From positions 11,382,001 through 11,446,000 of the forward strand of contig CM072869.1 of NCBI GenBank assembly GCA_036937835.1: 64,000 nucleotides of DNA, in the 5' to 3' direction. The stretch comes from Pampus argenteus. Lineage: Eukaryota > Chordata > Actinopteri > Scombriformes > Stromateidae. Of this stretch, positions 33,841 to 43,960 are shown one piece after another (the first letter of the stretch is position 1; the number at the start of each line of letters is the position of its first letter). Both the position numbers and the translations under genes were made by a program. Under the pieces are notes generated by a model. That model was not told the origin of the DNA, did no database searches, and saw only the letters and a list, made by a program, of their open reading frames with translations.

Positions 33841-34120
33841 TAACAGAAACACACGCTTACTGTAGACACACACTCTTATACACACGCACGCACAGATCCT
33901 CTGACATCCAGCGTCCCAGTGGCCTTGCTGTCCGAGAAGCAACTTGAACTGGGCGATAACCTGATAGACTTTATCTTGTCTTCCCTGCGTCTCAGTGAAG
34001 CCTGAAGAAGACACTTCAACAGCATAGCATCCCCCCAGAGTCCTAACCTTCCCCTCATCTCTCCTCGCCGGCATCGGTGCCGGAGAGCTGTCAGCGGCCT
34101 GTTGCTTATTGATGTTTCTG
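33841..34120. other. CpG-enriched stretch with 6-4-6 hairpin
   Basis: Around a dozen CpGs. CCGGCA-TCGG-TGCCGG forms a small perfect hairpin at 34068-34083. A 148-codon minus-strand frame (33727-34173) spans it, with a charged N-terminal half but a C-terminal half derived from a CA-rich repeat. I do not recognise it. Possible regulatory or exon remnant. Confidence 0.3.
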
Positions 34121-34224
34121 CATGTTTTATGTCTTTCTGAGATATGACGGACCTGACACAGTGCTGATTTCAATCAGCTTGCCATATACCGCAGAGAGTG
34201 ACAGCTGGGGAAAGTACGAAGGAC

Positions 34225-34260
34225 AAAAAAAAAAAAAGAGAGAAAGAAAGAAAGGAAGGA
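34225..34260. repeat. Poly-A followed by (GAAA)n/(GGAA)n
   Basis: A run, then GAAA and GGAA units. Confidence 0.9.
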
Positions 34261-34770
34261 TTGGTGGGGATGTCATTGGCTCAGATCAGCTCCGGCCTTG
34301 TCTCTGACCGAGGATTCTCCTCCCTTCTAATGAAAATGTTTCATTCACATCTCACATCTCATGCCTCCCTTGCTGATGAATTCAATAGAAGAAAAAAGAG
34401 AAACGAATAGTGAGGGAAAGAAATTCAGCTTTTGTCAGATTGGGGAGGCAAGAAGAGAGGATGACCCCTGAGCCAAAGGTTTTGACACTGCATCAATCCC
34501 TTTAGGGGTGAGGCCTGCTGGACCAGCTCTGGCTGAAGATTACTTCAGCACATCTGAGGGATGACTGCTCTATCTATTTCACACATTCTATGCAGAGGAG
34601 AGACTTGTATGCTTTGGATCCTGAGCTGCCCAGTAAATTAGGTCTGAGATCATTCCATGGAATGAGGGGAGCTATCCAAAGCAATTCAACTCCAGACCAT
34701 TGACAGAGAGCTTACCGAATCCCTGAAAAAAAGGAGACACGACTCTCTCTTTCTCTTTATGATACCAACT
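34261..34770. promoter_or_regulatory. Candidate regulatory block 29 with TEAD-type palindrome
   Basis: TCATTCCATGGAATGA at 34650-34665 is a perfect 16-base palindrome made of two inverted CATTCCA words, the TEAD (M-CAT) core. CAGTAAATTAGG lies just before it. The remaining 400 bases are complex and unique. Confidence 0.42.
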
Positions 34771-35500
34771 AGAATGTACCGTGGTTAATCCCAATAAGGC
34801 TCTTTACTTGGAAATTCAAGTATATGCACACATGTACCGATAAGACGCTCCCACGCTGCTTTCTCACATATATATTATTGACAAGCATATCACATCTATT
34901 CAGCTCTCAGCGCTTTTGTCCCAATCTGGAGTAATATCTTTGACTTATTAGGTGGTGTGATGTGGTGATAATTGTAAATTCTCAATAATTTCAAACGGCT
35001 GGGGGAAATAACATTTGACCTGGTTTTATAGATACTGTTTTATATTTCAGTGCCGTCTAGTCCAAGATATATTTAATAAAATATATATTCCCCATTTTTC
35101 TTTAGTCCTTAGTTATTCTGTGCTTACTGACAGCACTATTTGCTCTGTATTTAACACTGATGCTTTACTTTCTTTAAGCTTGTGTTTTCTATTTTCTTCA
35201 CTGCTATCTCTAACTTTAACTTAAATCTAAACTGGACTTTAAAGTAGGAAAAAAAATCTCCACAATCTCATGGTCTTTTCAAAGTTGTGTTTGTCTGAAT
35301 CTGATAAAGCGCAATTTATTCAATTCTGTTTTCATTGAGAGATATCAAATTAATAGCTCAGGGTACTTTACTTTGAGTGCGCAGTCATATTTCACTTTCA
35401 GCTTTTTTTATAGAACACAATTACTGCAGCCATAATGAGATTCAAAACAAAGACTAAATTAGCTGTCATTAAATTATTTCAATTTCCTTACCCTAATAGA
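34771..35500. other. A+T-rich spacer
   Basis: Filler. A moderately complex patch at 34900-35000 may be a minor element. Confidence 0.55.
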
Positions 35501-36230
35501 AGATTGTGACAGGTGTCATAGTTGCCGTTATGTTTGGCTTCGCAACATGTTATAATGGATAATTGATCCATCAAAAAACATCAAGCCGAGGCAATAACTG
35601 GCTTGAGACTACCGTACTGAACATGCAGAAAATCGAATTTAACCCCATGTTGACTAAGACACTCCCTTGCTCTGTCGATCAAGCATGTCTCTCCTTGACA
35701 GCTCTGTTCGCATGTTGTTAAATAATCTAAAGGGAAAAGAGAAACATGAAAGAAAAAGCAGTCTCAGAGGAACTGTCACAGAGAAAGGAAAATGCCATGG
35801 GGGGCGAGGAATGCCTTCAGTCGCACAGCTTTTCACATTTTAATTTCAGTCTCTGGGACTGACTCATGGTAGCGCCTGAGTGAGTGGGTCCTGGGAGTCA
35901 GGTCTCGCACTGACCCCAGAGCATAGACAAGCCTAGAGAGATGTCAGCTGAGAGCTCCTGAGGCTGCCAAGAGCTTTGAAAGCTGCTGCCAATTCAGCCT
36001 AAGTTTCAGCTGAATGGTCGCCACAGAGAAGGGGAGCGACAGCAATAAAAACAGGTTGCAAAAGGAAGAGAATTTGCTTTCAAAATGTATTTGGCCTTTG
36101 ACCTTGCATCCAACCTCGTGGCCTCTGTCTTTGAAGCTGAGCATATTTTTTGAGAGACATTGAAAGAGGGGAGGGTTTTAGGGGTGGACTTGGGGCCTGT
36201 CTGTATAAATATATTAATAATCTGACAGCT
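35501..36230. promoter_or_regulatory. Candidate regulatory block 30 with TALE and nuclear-receptor words
   Basis: A second TGACAGGTGTCA (35507-35518) shares the whole 14-mer GTGACAGGTGTCAT with the copy at 26383. TGGCCTTTGACCT (36092-36104) reads on the minus strand as a DR1, AGGTCA-A-AGGCCA, of the HNF4/NR2F/RXR type with one mismatch, running on into CCTTGCA. Complex unique sequence, especially 35860-36130. Confidence 0.4.
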
Positions 36231-36670
36231 TCATCTGCTTTTCAGAGCTAGGCTTGACAGCTTCACAATGGCCTGCGCTGTAGTCCTTCTCGTACATGTC
36301 TAGCTTTCCTGTCTGAACAACACAGAGAGTTTATTAAGACATCACACTCCTGTGAAGTATTGATTTTACACCAGTCTCTGTCACTTACTGTATTAGCCCA
36401 AGCAGAAGCTCCAAAATAAACTATGACAGCTGCATGTAACCTGATGAATGTGTTTGAGAGAACTGCTCAGTTCAGGTAAATTCGCTTTTTATTTTGTTGT
36501 ACATCTTCAATCTAATATCTCCTGGCCAAGTTATGTGATCAAACATAACACATAATAGAAAAATTGTCTGATTTATTTATATAATTCACATTTTTTGACA
36601 ATACAAATAAAAGGAGAGATGCATTAGAGAAGAGATTGTTGCAATTAAGTTTCTGCTGCTCAGAAAAAGA
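36231..36670. other. Spacer
   Basis: Ordinary sequence with nothing recognised. Confidence 0.6.
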
Positions 36671-37005
36671 AGTGAATGCTATCTTGAACAAAGGAGGGGG
36701 ATGTGCATCTGCCTGTGGAAATGTGCCCCGCCTCTCAGACAGTGGGTCTGCCCGTGGAGAGACAGAGGGAGAGAGGGGTCAGAGGGAGCGCAGGTAATTG
36801 AGGTGTCCCCGCCCCTCCCTTTTTTCCAGGGCTTCTCAACCCATCCTTTCACCCCCCATCCTAACCACACAGTGGGCACAATTACGCTTCCCATCACCCC
36901 GCCAGCTGGCCCCCGTGATCCCACACTTCTTACTAAACGCGACTCCATCGGCCCTTTCCCTCTTAACCTCTCAGCACCCGCTCCGGGGGAATGGTAAGGC
37001 TGCAC
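36671..37005 (+). other. GC-rich exon-like segment
   Basis: One of the most C-rich unique patches. A strong 3' splice-site look-alike (pyrimidine-rich from 36806, then TTTTTTCCAG ending 36829) is followed by 164 bases ending at a good 5' splice-site look-alike, ATG|GTAAGG (GT at 36994-36995). Two plus-strand frames are open across this interval (frames of 36701-36997 and 36798-37070). The predicted peptides are proline-rich and I recognise neither. It could be a cryptic or alternative exon, a non-coding RNA exon, or a C-rich regulatory element with chance splice words. Confidence 0.28.
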
Positions 37006-37086
37006 ACAAAAATGGGAAAAAAAAGAACTCAGGCATTTCTACTACTTTTAACACTTTGCAAAAAAAATAAAAAAATAAATTATGTT

Positions 37087-37158
<72 letters not shown>
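37087..37158. repeat. (TG)7(TA)29 compound microsatellite
   Basis: TG units 37087-37100, then about 29 TA units. Confidence 0.95.
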
Positions 37159-37162
<4 letters not shown>

Positions 37163-37500
37163 TAAATAAATGAATAAAGGTAATAAAGGACATACTGAGA
37201 CTAAGATATCTACTACAGACAGCAGCTCTTAAAAAATGATTTAACTGAATGAGTGACTATTGAATTTAAGTGCCAATAGGAGGCTGTGGATTAGTTATTG
37301 TAAAATGTTGTTATACTGGGTAATAAGACACTGCCTGTGTTGTTATAATTAATTTTACACTATAAATGAGTAGAAATTGGATTCATTTAGATTGATTTTA
37401 AGAAAGGTGATAAATCCTACTTTCAATAAGGAATAGTGTGTCCAGCATCTACCATAATAACAATTTAAATGTAATAGCTATCAACATGTATGTTAATTGA
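37159..37500. other. A+T-rich spacer
   Basis: Filler. Confidence 0.65.
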
Positions 37501-37915
37501 GTGGCTTGAAATAGATTTCAACATTCGCGTGTCAGTCTGATCATATTTCTCAAACACGCTCGGAGTGTCTCTTGATAGACAGTGTTTTCACTCCATCCCT
37601 TCACATTAATGAGTGGGAAGGCTCTCCTATGCGTTATTACCTGAAATAATACCATATGGTAAAATGTAAACAACATCTGCATATTCATGTCATAACTTCA
37701 TCTGTTTAATTAGTTCCAGCAAAGCAGTTTACCCTCTGAGGCCCTCCCTGTCAGAGCAGTGATGGTAGAGCCGTGCCCTGCTGTCGGTCCTGACAGTCCT
37801 CCATTGTTCAGTTGATGCTCCTGCCCTGTCTGTTTAATGCCAGGTGCATCTTTACAGGCCACGGATCAGGTGAAGTGAGCTAGAGAGCTTCTTTCACATT
37901 GATACATAAACCTGA
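37501..37915. promoter_or_regulatory. Candidate regulatory block 31 with SOX site
   Basis: TAATTA at 37707-37712 and CCATTGTTC at 37801-37809, the exact inverse of the classical SOX word GAACAATGG. GTCGGTCCTGACAG lies between them. Complex unique sequence to 37900. Confidence 0.42.
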
Positions 37916-37962
37916 CATATCCCTCCATAGAAATGAGACCTACCTATTATTTGAGGATATTC

Positions 37963-37965
<3 letters not shown>

Positions 37966-38007
<42 letters not shown>
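37966..38007. repeat. (TA)21 microsatellite
   Basis: About 21 TA units. Confidence 0.95.
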
Positions 38008-38013
<6 letters not shown>

Positions 38014-38489
38014 GGCTTTGTTAAAAGCCAAACTTTCACTAAAATATCACCTTCTCTAATATGCACAAGCCAGTGCAAGTATACAGCCATCAAAATGTGT
38101 GGTGAAATGCATCTGTTTTCACAAAGAAAATGATACACATCTTAGATCAATCAGATGTATAAAATATAATCATATATTGTTTATTTTCTCTATTTAAATT
38201 CTAGCCAAGATAATTTCAAACAATTCAACAGATTAACCATAGAATGTAATTCTAAGAAACATACGCTTTATGAATCGTGGTCTTTGATATGCAACACTGA
38301 TTCACAATATTTTTATGAATTTTTAATTTGGCAATCACTATTTCTGTATGTTATGAAAACAATGCTACCAGTGCCAGAAAATTCACAATGGCAATTTTAA
38401 TGGCTTTGGACACTTGCAATGCAAATTTCTACAAACAAGACCAAAAAAAGAGAGAAATAAGAAAAAAAAAAAAAACAAGGCGATGTGGT
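38008..38489. other. A+T-rich spacer with one octamer
   Basis: Filler with an octamer ATGCAAAT (38419-38426) and an A run at 38462-38475. Confidence 0.55.
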
Positions 38490-39010
38490 ATGAGAAGCTT
38501 GAGTGGGCATTCTCTAATTAAATTCTCCTTCATCAGACGCTCGTTTGTGCACAAGCATTAATACTTTTGACCCCATGTAGCCTGAACACTAACATGCCTG
38601 AGGACAAAAAAAGAGGAGGGAAATGAAAGAGAAAAACATGAAGGAATATCTTATTAGGGGAGTCAGGCATGTTTTGGCCCTCGTTTCTTGATGGCTGATC
38701 TTGGTGTCGCGACCTACTGGCGTCTAGCTAATACGACAATGTACACCATGGCATTGTTCTCAATCAATAACTAATTATCAAAGTACTGGCTCCGACTCGT
38801 ATTGTCCTCTTTGCTTGGAGCCCCTTGTTGTGGACTGAAAGACAGAAAGGGGGAAGAAAGGGGAAAGGAGGGTGGCTTTTGGCTGCACAGCGATGCTGCC
38901 GCCACAACATCCTCACAAGCCTTTCAAGATACACTGTGCCGTCAGTTTGAATTACCATCCCCTACTAATTGATATGAATTAGAACAGAAGAATTATTGTT
39001 GCTGCTGAAT
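38490..39010. promoter_or_regulatory. Candidate regulatory block 32
   Basis: CTAATTAAATT near 38514 and, at about 38761-38783, CAATCAATAA, CTAATTA and the TCF/LEF word ATCAAAG (38777-38783) run together. Several CpGs near 38706-38735 and 38793-38800. Confidence 0.4.
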
Positions 39011-39370
39011 GTCATAACGATATCCTCAAAGTAATCATGGGAGACAAAAAGAGAACAGCACAAAACACACAAGCAGACCAAATAAGAAAAGACAAATTAA
39101 GCCGACTCCTGCTAGGGACTTTGCAAACGAGGCTTTAGACAATGGGGAAAGAAAATTAGACTGCTACCAATCTGTATGTTTCATTATTTCAATCTTGTTT
39201 GCAAGTATAAACCATGATTTTAACTAAAAAAAAGGATTTTCTTCAGGAAAGACAGCATGAAATTGTGTTTTATTTGTGAGACATATCTTAACCATCGTCA
39301 GGTTCAAACGCAGCACTCTTATCACTGATACAATGTCCTTTTATCACCTTGTCATTGTTAGTTGAGCTGA
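39011..39370. other. Spacer
   Basis: A-rich filler. Confidence 0.6.
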
Positions 39371-39860
39371 CAGATAATAGAGGAACCCAGTAATTCGTAG
39401 TTGGCAACACTGGGTGGATTGTGTGCTGGTGCCTGCCTGTCTCTGTGCTTCTTAATGGAGTGGCGAGTCCTGTCATCCCACGTGGCAGCACAGTTCACTT
39501 CTCCACAGCCCTGTCGGTGCCATTGGCACCAGGACTGGGGGCCGAACCCCCTAGGAGCCCAGGGGGTGGCTGGTGCCCCAGTGGCAGGCAGGGGTCAGCC
39601 TAGTAAAAGTGCTGCCCTCAGGACAGCGAGTCTAATCCCTCAGCAAAAGCATGGCAGCTGGAGCGGCCCATCCGTTCAGCCTGTGTAATGATATCACTTG
39701 CACTGGATCTGATGTCTGACCTCATTACCAGAGTTTAATTGCGTTGCTAACAGAGTTTCAGTTCTTCTTTTCTCTGGCCTCTTTCCGTTTCTGACAGCTC
39801 TCCAAAAGAGTTCCTCCTTTGCTTACAAAAATGAATTAATTAACTGTACATCTTGTCCTG
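39371..39860. promoter_or_regulatory. Candidate regulatory block 33, GC-rich
   Basis: A GC-rich core at 39410-39680 has an E-box CACGTG (39479-39484), the hairpin GGTGCC-ATT-GGCACC (39516-39530), a second stem CCCCCT/AGGGGG (39547-39566) and TAATCCC (39633-39639). GAATTAATTAAC follows near 39831. A 95-codon plus-strand frame (39401-39688) and a 60-codon frame overlap in different phases and neither is recognised. Confidence 0.4.
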
Positions 39861-40500
39861 TTTACCATGTAGTCATTACAATAAAAATGAGCAATATTAA
39901 GTCTTGGCTAAACAGGCAAATATGATTTTTTTTATTCACCAGATGAAAAATACTATAAAATATAATGTCCAAATATTATTAATTTATGCATTAATTTTAA
40001 GAGTAGGAAATATTCAGAACTGTAATGCACACTAGACATACTGAAAGAAACGGTCAGTTTAACTCAATTTAACTTTTCAAATGGTCAATTTGAAAAGTCT
40101 CAATTAAATAACTGTCATTTAACTCAGACAGAGACAGCACGCAAATAAAACAATTTAAGCATGCAATGTTTTTTAAAAATGACAGGTGGTTATTGATAAG
40201 GGAATAATTTGAAATAGGAGGGAGAATATTAAATCAGCAGTTCATTAACACCTTTTAAATATACCTGGTCCATATCACATTGTGTTTATTACAGATGAGT
40301 GTGAAAAAGCTTCACTACATATGTAAATGGAGATGGTGTTGTTCACACTTTTAATTAGGCAATATATATATATTTTTTTTTTTTTTTTATTAATTGCACA
40401 ACTATAAGAATTGATTTAAAAGCAAAGATTTTACTTTTACATTTTTATTTAGAGGCTTTTACTTATCAGATTTATGTAAAGCTACATGTTCTGAACTACA
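39861..40500. other. A+T-rich spacer
   Basis: Filler with an AT/poly-T tract at 40361-40388. Near 40076-40099 a short inverted pair TTTTCAAATGG/CAATTTGAAAAG is visible. Confidence 0.6.
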
Positions 40501-41090
40501 GAGGACTGGGCATTATGTCTCCAGGGAAATATTTCTTTTCTATTTGTGCAAGCTGTTTTGATGCTTTGAATCCAGAAAAGCCGCCCCCCGCCCCAACTTG
40601 TTGTGAGTTGTGCGACCTGAGAGCCAGCCATAACCTGCTCTCCACCATGAAGGAAATAACTCTCTTTCATGCCATGATACAACATGAAATATGAATAATG
40701 AAAACAGACAGAGTTGTGGTGTAAATAGGAAGCATGACTGGGGCTTGGTGCTGCAGATAGCGGCTCTGTTGCCTCGCTATCACCTCACTCCCTCCCACAC
40801 AGCTCAAGGGGTAGTGTCATAGTTTCCTTCTCAGTGCCCAAGCTACAGCCTTCTGTAACCCACACACCCTCAAGAAGCTACCACTGGGTCGTGGGGAATG
40901 GGCCACCACTGTTAATGGGGTTGCTCTTTGAAAACACCATAGCACAAGTAAACAGGGCACTCCATTGTGTATTAAGTGTAGTGAAACTTTGAGTAAAAGT
41001 ATCATGGTGGGTAAAGGTTACAGGCAGAAGGTATCTGTGTGTGTGAAAACAGTGGCATGGAAAAAGATGCTGCACTGGATTGAAAATGCC
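40501..41090. other. Unassigned complex sequence
   Basis: Moderately GC-rich, unique. Small overlapping minus-strand frames (62-67 codons) are unrecognised. Might hold a weak element near 40740-40900. Confidence 0.45.
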
Positions 41091-41500
41091 TCATTACTCC
41101 CCTTCCTGTTTTCTTGGGCTCATATAGTGTAGCAATGTGCCCTTGAAAACAGACCCCAATTAAATCTTTGCATTGTGCGTGTGGATAGATTTTCCAATAT
41201 TCTCATCATGAAAGAGCAATTATAATTCCATGATTCATATGCACACTCCATTTGAAGCAGCTATCCTAGCCCATTGTCAGTTGTCAGAGTAGAGGATAAA
41301 CCATGAAAAGGCCTAATCCTGCTATGGGCAGCAGGCTTTAATGAACAGTCTGTCTCAGGCAGAGCCATGTGATACCCTGGCTGGGGCCAGACCAGTGCAA
41401 CGTGGAGGTCAGCTCCTAATGGAGGGCTCCATGGCTTCCCCTCTGGAGAAGGGCGGAGCCCACTTACGTTGACCTGTTAAGTCAAGTTGCTCTCCTCTGA
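41091..41500. promoter_or_regulatory. Candidate regulatory block 34
   Basis: Long complex block with CCAATTAAATCTTTGCATTG near 41154, GCAATTATAATTCC near 41216, CCATTGTCAGTTGTCAG near 41272, and GC-rich words toward 41470. It lies directly before the frame at 41511. Confidence 0.38.
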
Positions 41501-41510
41501 CCCTCCAAAG

Positions 41511-41909
41511 ATGCCTGGATGTGGGAGATTGTCAGGAAGGCTACAGCACAAACAGCCATGCTGCCTGCAGGCAATGAGGCTTGCTAGAAATGAAAGAAAG
41601 AAAAAAATGGAAACGCCAGCTCAGAACAAGAGACTGGAGCCTGTGAAAGATGTAAATTCAAAGCAAAAGCAGCAGAACTTTAACCTATGGGCTATTATGC
41701 AGAAAGTGAAACAGAGCTGCCGCTTAGAATTAGAGGACAATAAGGAGTTCAAGCCAGGGGCATTTAACCAATGGACATCTAGTGTATCAGATCCCAATCT
41801 TAATGACATCAGTGACCGAAGCTTTGCAGAAACTCTGATCTCTGGTGGCATAAAGAAAGGGTTGTGGCCAAAGGGGATTAGTAAAATATATGAAAAAAAA
41901 AAAAAATAG
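41511..41909 (+). CDS. Uncertain 133-codon open frame
   Basis: From the ATG at 41511 (A at -3) a frame runs to the stop at 41907-41909. The peptide is charged and balanced (K/E/R/D/Q-rich, for example NERKKKMETPAQNKR), unlike the F/Y/I-rich chance frames elsewhere, and ends in a lysine run encoded by a genomic A tract. I recognise no domain or signal peptide. No intron boundaries are clear. A genomic A tract at the end hints at a processed copy, but no target-site duplication was identified. Frames this long are expected by chance in this window. Confidence 0.12.
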   Translation: MPGCGRLSGRLQHKQPCCLQAMRLARNERKKKMETPAQNKRLEPVKDVNSKQKQQNFNLWAIMQKVKQSCRLELEDNKEFKPGAFNQWTSSVSDPNLNDISDRSFAETLISGGIKKGLWPKGISKIYEKKKK

Positions 41910-42770
41910 TATGAGGAACTGGGGTGAATATTATTGCTGGACTTCACCGAGATGCAGAGTGAAGGAAAAAGCTGTGCAAATAGTCATGGGATTGCAAAGT
42001 CAATAATATGTGCAATCTTCACAGACAGAAAGCTATAATCAACAAAAATCCATATTGAGGGTGAATGCCAGAGTTTTTCAAAATGTCAGATGGGTGTGTT
42101 TGCAGAAGGGCAGGAATGACAGATGAAGAGCACGGAGGTGAGTGGCTGGGACACAAGGACAGGCGGACTCTGTGCTGATGAGGTCCTGGACACAGAGACC
42201 AGGCAAAGTGCAGCACCGGGCCAGAAGAGCACTCTGCCTCAGCCTGCTCCCTTTAGAAAAGCCAAGAGGAGTCAGCAGTGCTATTGCTATCTGATGGGAA
42301 CTGTCCACTTAAAATTCATAGGTTAACAAGACAGTAGGCAGCCTGGATTGCAAAATGGTAGCAAGAGTGATTTGTGTAGACACTTTAAATCGACAATTTT
42401 GGCAATGATAAAATACTTTCTCCTTCCTAGCACAGTCCTATGAAATACAATTATTTGTACTACTGGACAAAACAGAGCAACTGAAGACTGGGTGATTGTG
42501 GTGGAGAAAGTGCAGTTTTTGTGAATATAAGCATTTAAGTTGAGTCATTTTAGGGATATAGATATTTCCCATTTTCGACTCAGACAAAAATGCAGTAAAA
42601 TAGATGGGCCATTTTTTCCCCCCGATTCCTGTTTTGTAAATCCTTTTCAAACACAATTCCTATTCTTCTTTTGAGGTCTTTTAAGTCATTATAAATGTTT
42701 TCTCTCTCCCTCTTTCTCTCTGTCTGTCTTTCTCTCTCTCTCCTTGCTTTAGTCTTCTTGAATAAAAAAA
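41910..42770. other. Spacer with CT-rich tract
   Basis: Ordinary sequence, with a CT-rich tract at 42700-42743. Confidence 0.6.
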
Positions 42771-43020
42771 GTGCAGATTTGCTGGAAATCAGTGGCTTTT
42801 GTGTGTGGCTGCAGGAGCATGGTGAAATGTTTGGACACTAATACCCGTTCATTTCGGTAGCGCCATAAATAAAAGCTGCCAGCTATGCGGCTGCCGTGAA
42901 GTGGTATTCTTTGGTGCCCAGCGGGATGTCCTGTTCACATTAGCACAGCAGGGAAAACTGGCCGGAACAGCCAGACAACTAAATCAAGACATTGTCAACT
43001 TCTGACAAAATTGCTATAGG
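42771..43020. promoter_or_regulatory. Candidate regulatory block 35 with posterior-HOX/CDX word
   Basis: GCCATAAA (42862-42869), followed by TAAAAGC, fits posterior HOX/CDX motifs. Several CpGs and a repeated GCTGCC pair (near 42875 and 42890) surround it. Complex unique sequence. Confidence 0.38.
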
Positions 43021-43700
43021 GGGGAGAACTGGTTTTAAGAGGGGTTGTGCATGTGTGGTAGTGTGCATGTTGCAATGTGTGTGTGTGTGTATGTGTCTGT
43101 GTGTTTGTAAGACAGAGAGAAACAGAGAAGGAGAGCAAGAAAATGAAGGGAACAAGAGAAGCATGTGGGAGATATATCTTTTCAAAACGCAGTATATTAG
43201 AGTAACACCATGGGGTTGGCATGAATTAGGAACTGTTGTTAGAATTGGAAAACAGTGCTTATCTTAAGAAATAAAACCTAAACCTCCACATACGCTGATC
43301 TCCTGTTGTGTTTTTTTTCCTCAATCCATGCCATAATCTATAAATGTTGTGCAAGCTTTAAAATTGCAATATAATAAAAATATTGCAGAAAAAAATTTAA
43401 TGTGTTACAAGTTTGTTTTCCAGGCACTAGATTTTGACTTGTTTTTGGATGACAGTGCATGGCCTCCAGTCATTCTGAGACACTTAATTAACAACTGCAC
43501 ATGCCTCCTGTCTGTACATATAAATTTTACTAATCCCCCACAACCAAAAAGAAACAGCATCTGTGCGAAACTTACACCAGGTCAGGGCAAATAGAGCAAA
43601 TGCGACAGAATGTCATAAAGCATACTCCTTTAAACACAGTCCCAGCCCTGGGCTAGATTTGCAGGTGGTCGATTGCCTGGTCTTCACAGAGGTTAACTCT
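43021..43700. other. Spacer with TG-rich tract
   Basis: TG-rich at 43075-43108. A GCAATAT/ATATTGC inverted pair at 43366-43386. No gene. Confidence 0.6.
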
Positions 43701-43960
43701 TAGGGAGTACTAAAAGCTGCAGGTTTGAAAGGGAGTCCTATCATCAGAGGAGGCCTTAGTGCCAACAAGACCCAGATAATGACAACTCTGACCTCAGTTA
43801 AGTACATAACACAGCAAGAGCTCTTGGATGTGCTGCCCAGAACAATGTACGGGGAGAAGGGAAATGCTGCGCCAGAGCCACAGCTGGGACATACCATGCC
43901 AGTTGGCCTGCCATTTTGATTAGTGATAATTAAGCCTTTTAAGTTAGTTAGACTGTAAAT
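43701..43960. promoter_or_regulatory. Candidate regulatory block 36
   Basis: Complex block ending in GATTAGTGATAATTAAG (TAATTAA at 43927-43933). Opposed frames of 64-65 codons overlap and are unrecognised. Confidence 0.33.

Noticed and set aside
33727..34173. 148-codon minus-strand frame
   Set aside because: Half of it is a C/V-rich translation of CA-rich repeat DNA. The other half is complex but unrecognised. Kept only as a CpG-enriched stretch.
39300..39312. GGTTCAAACGC, a tRNA or SINE B-box look-alike
   Set aside because: The last invariant C of the box is misplaced, and no A box or cloverleaf can be formed around it.
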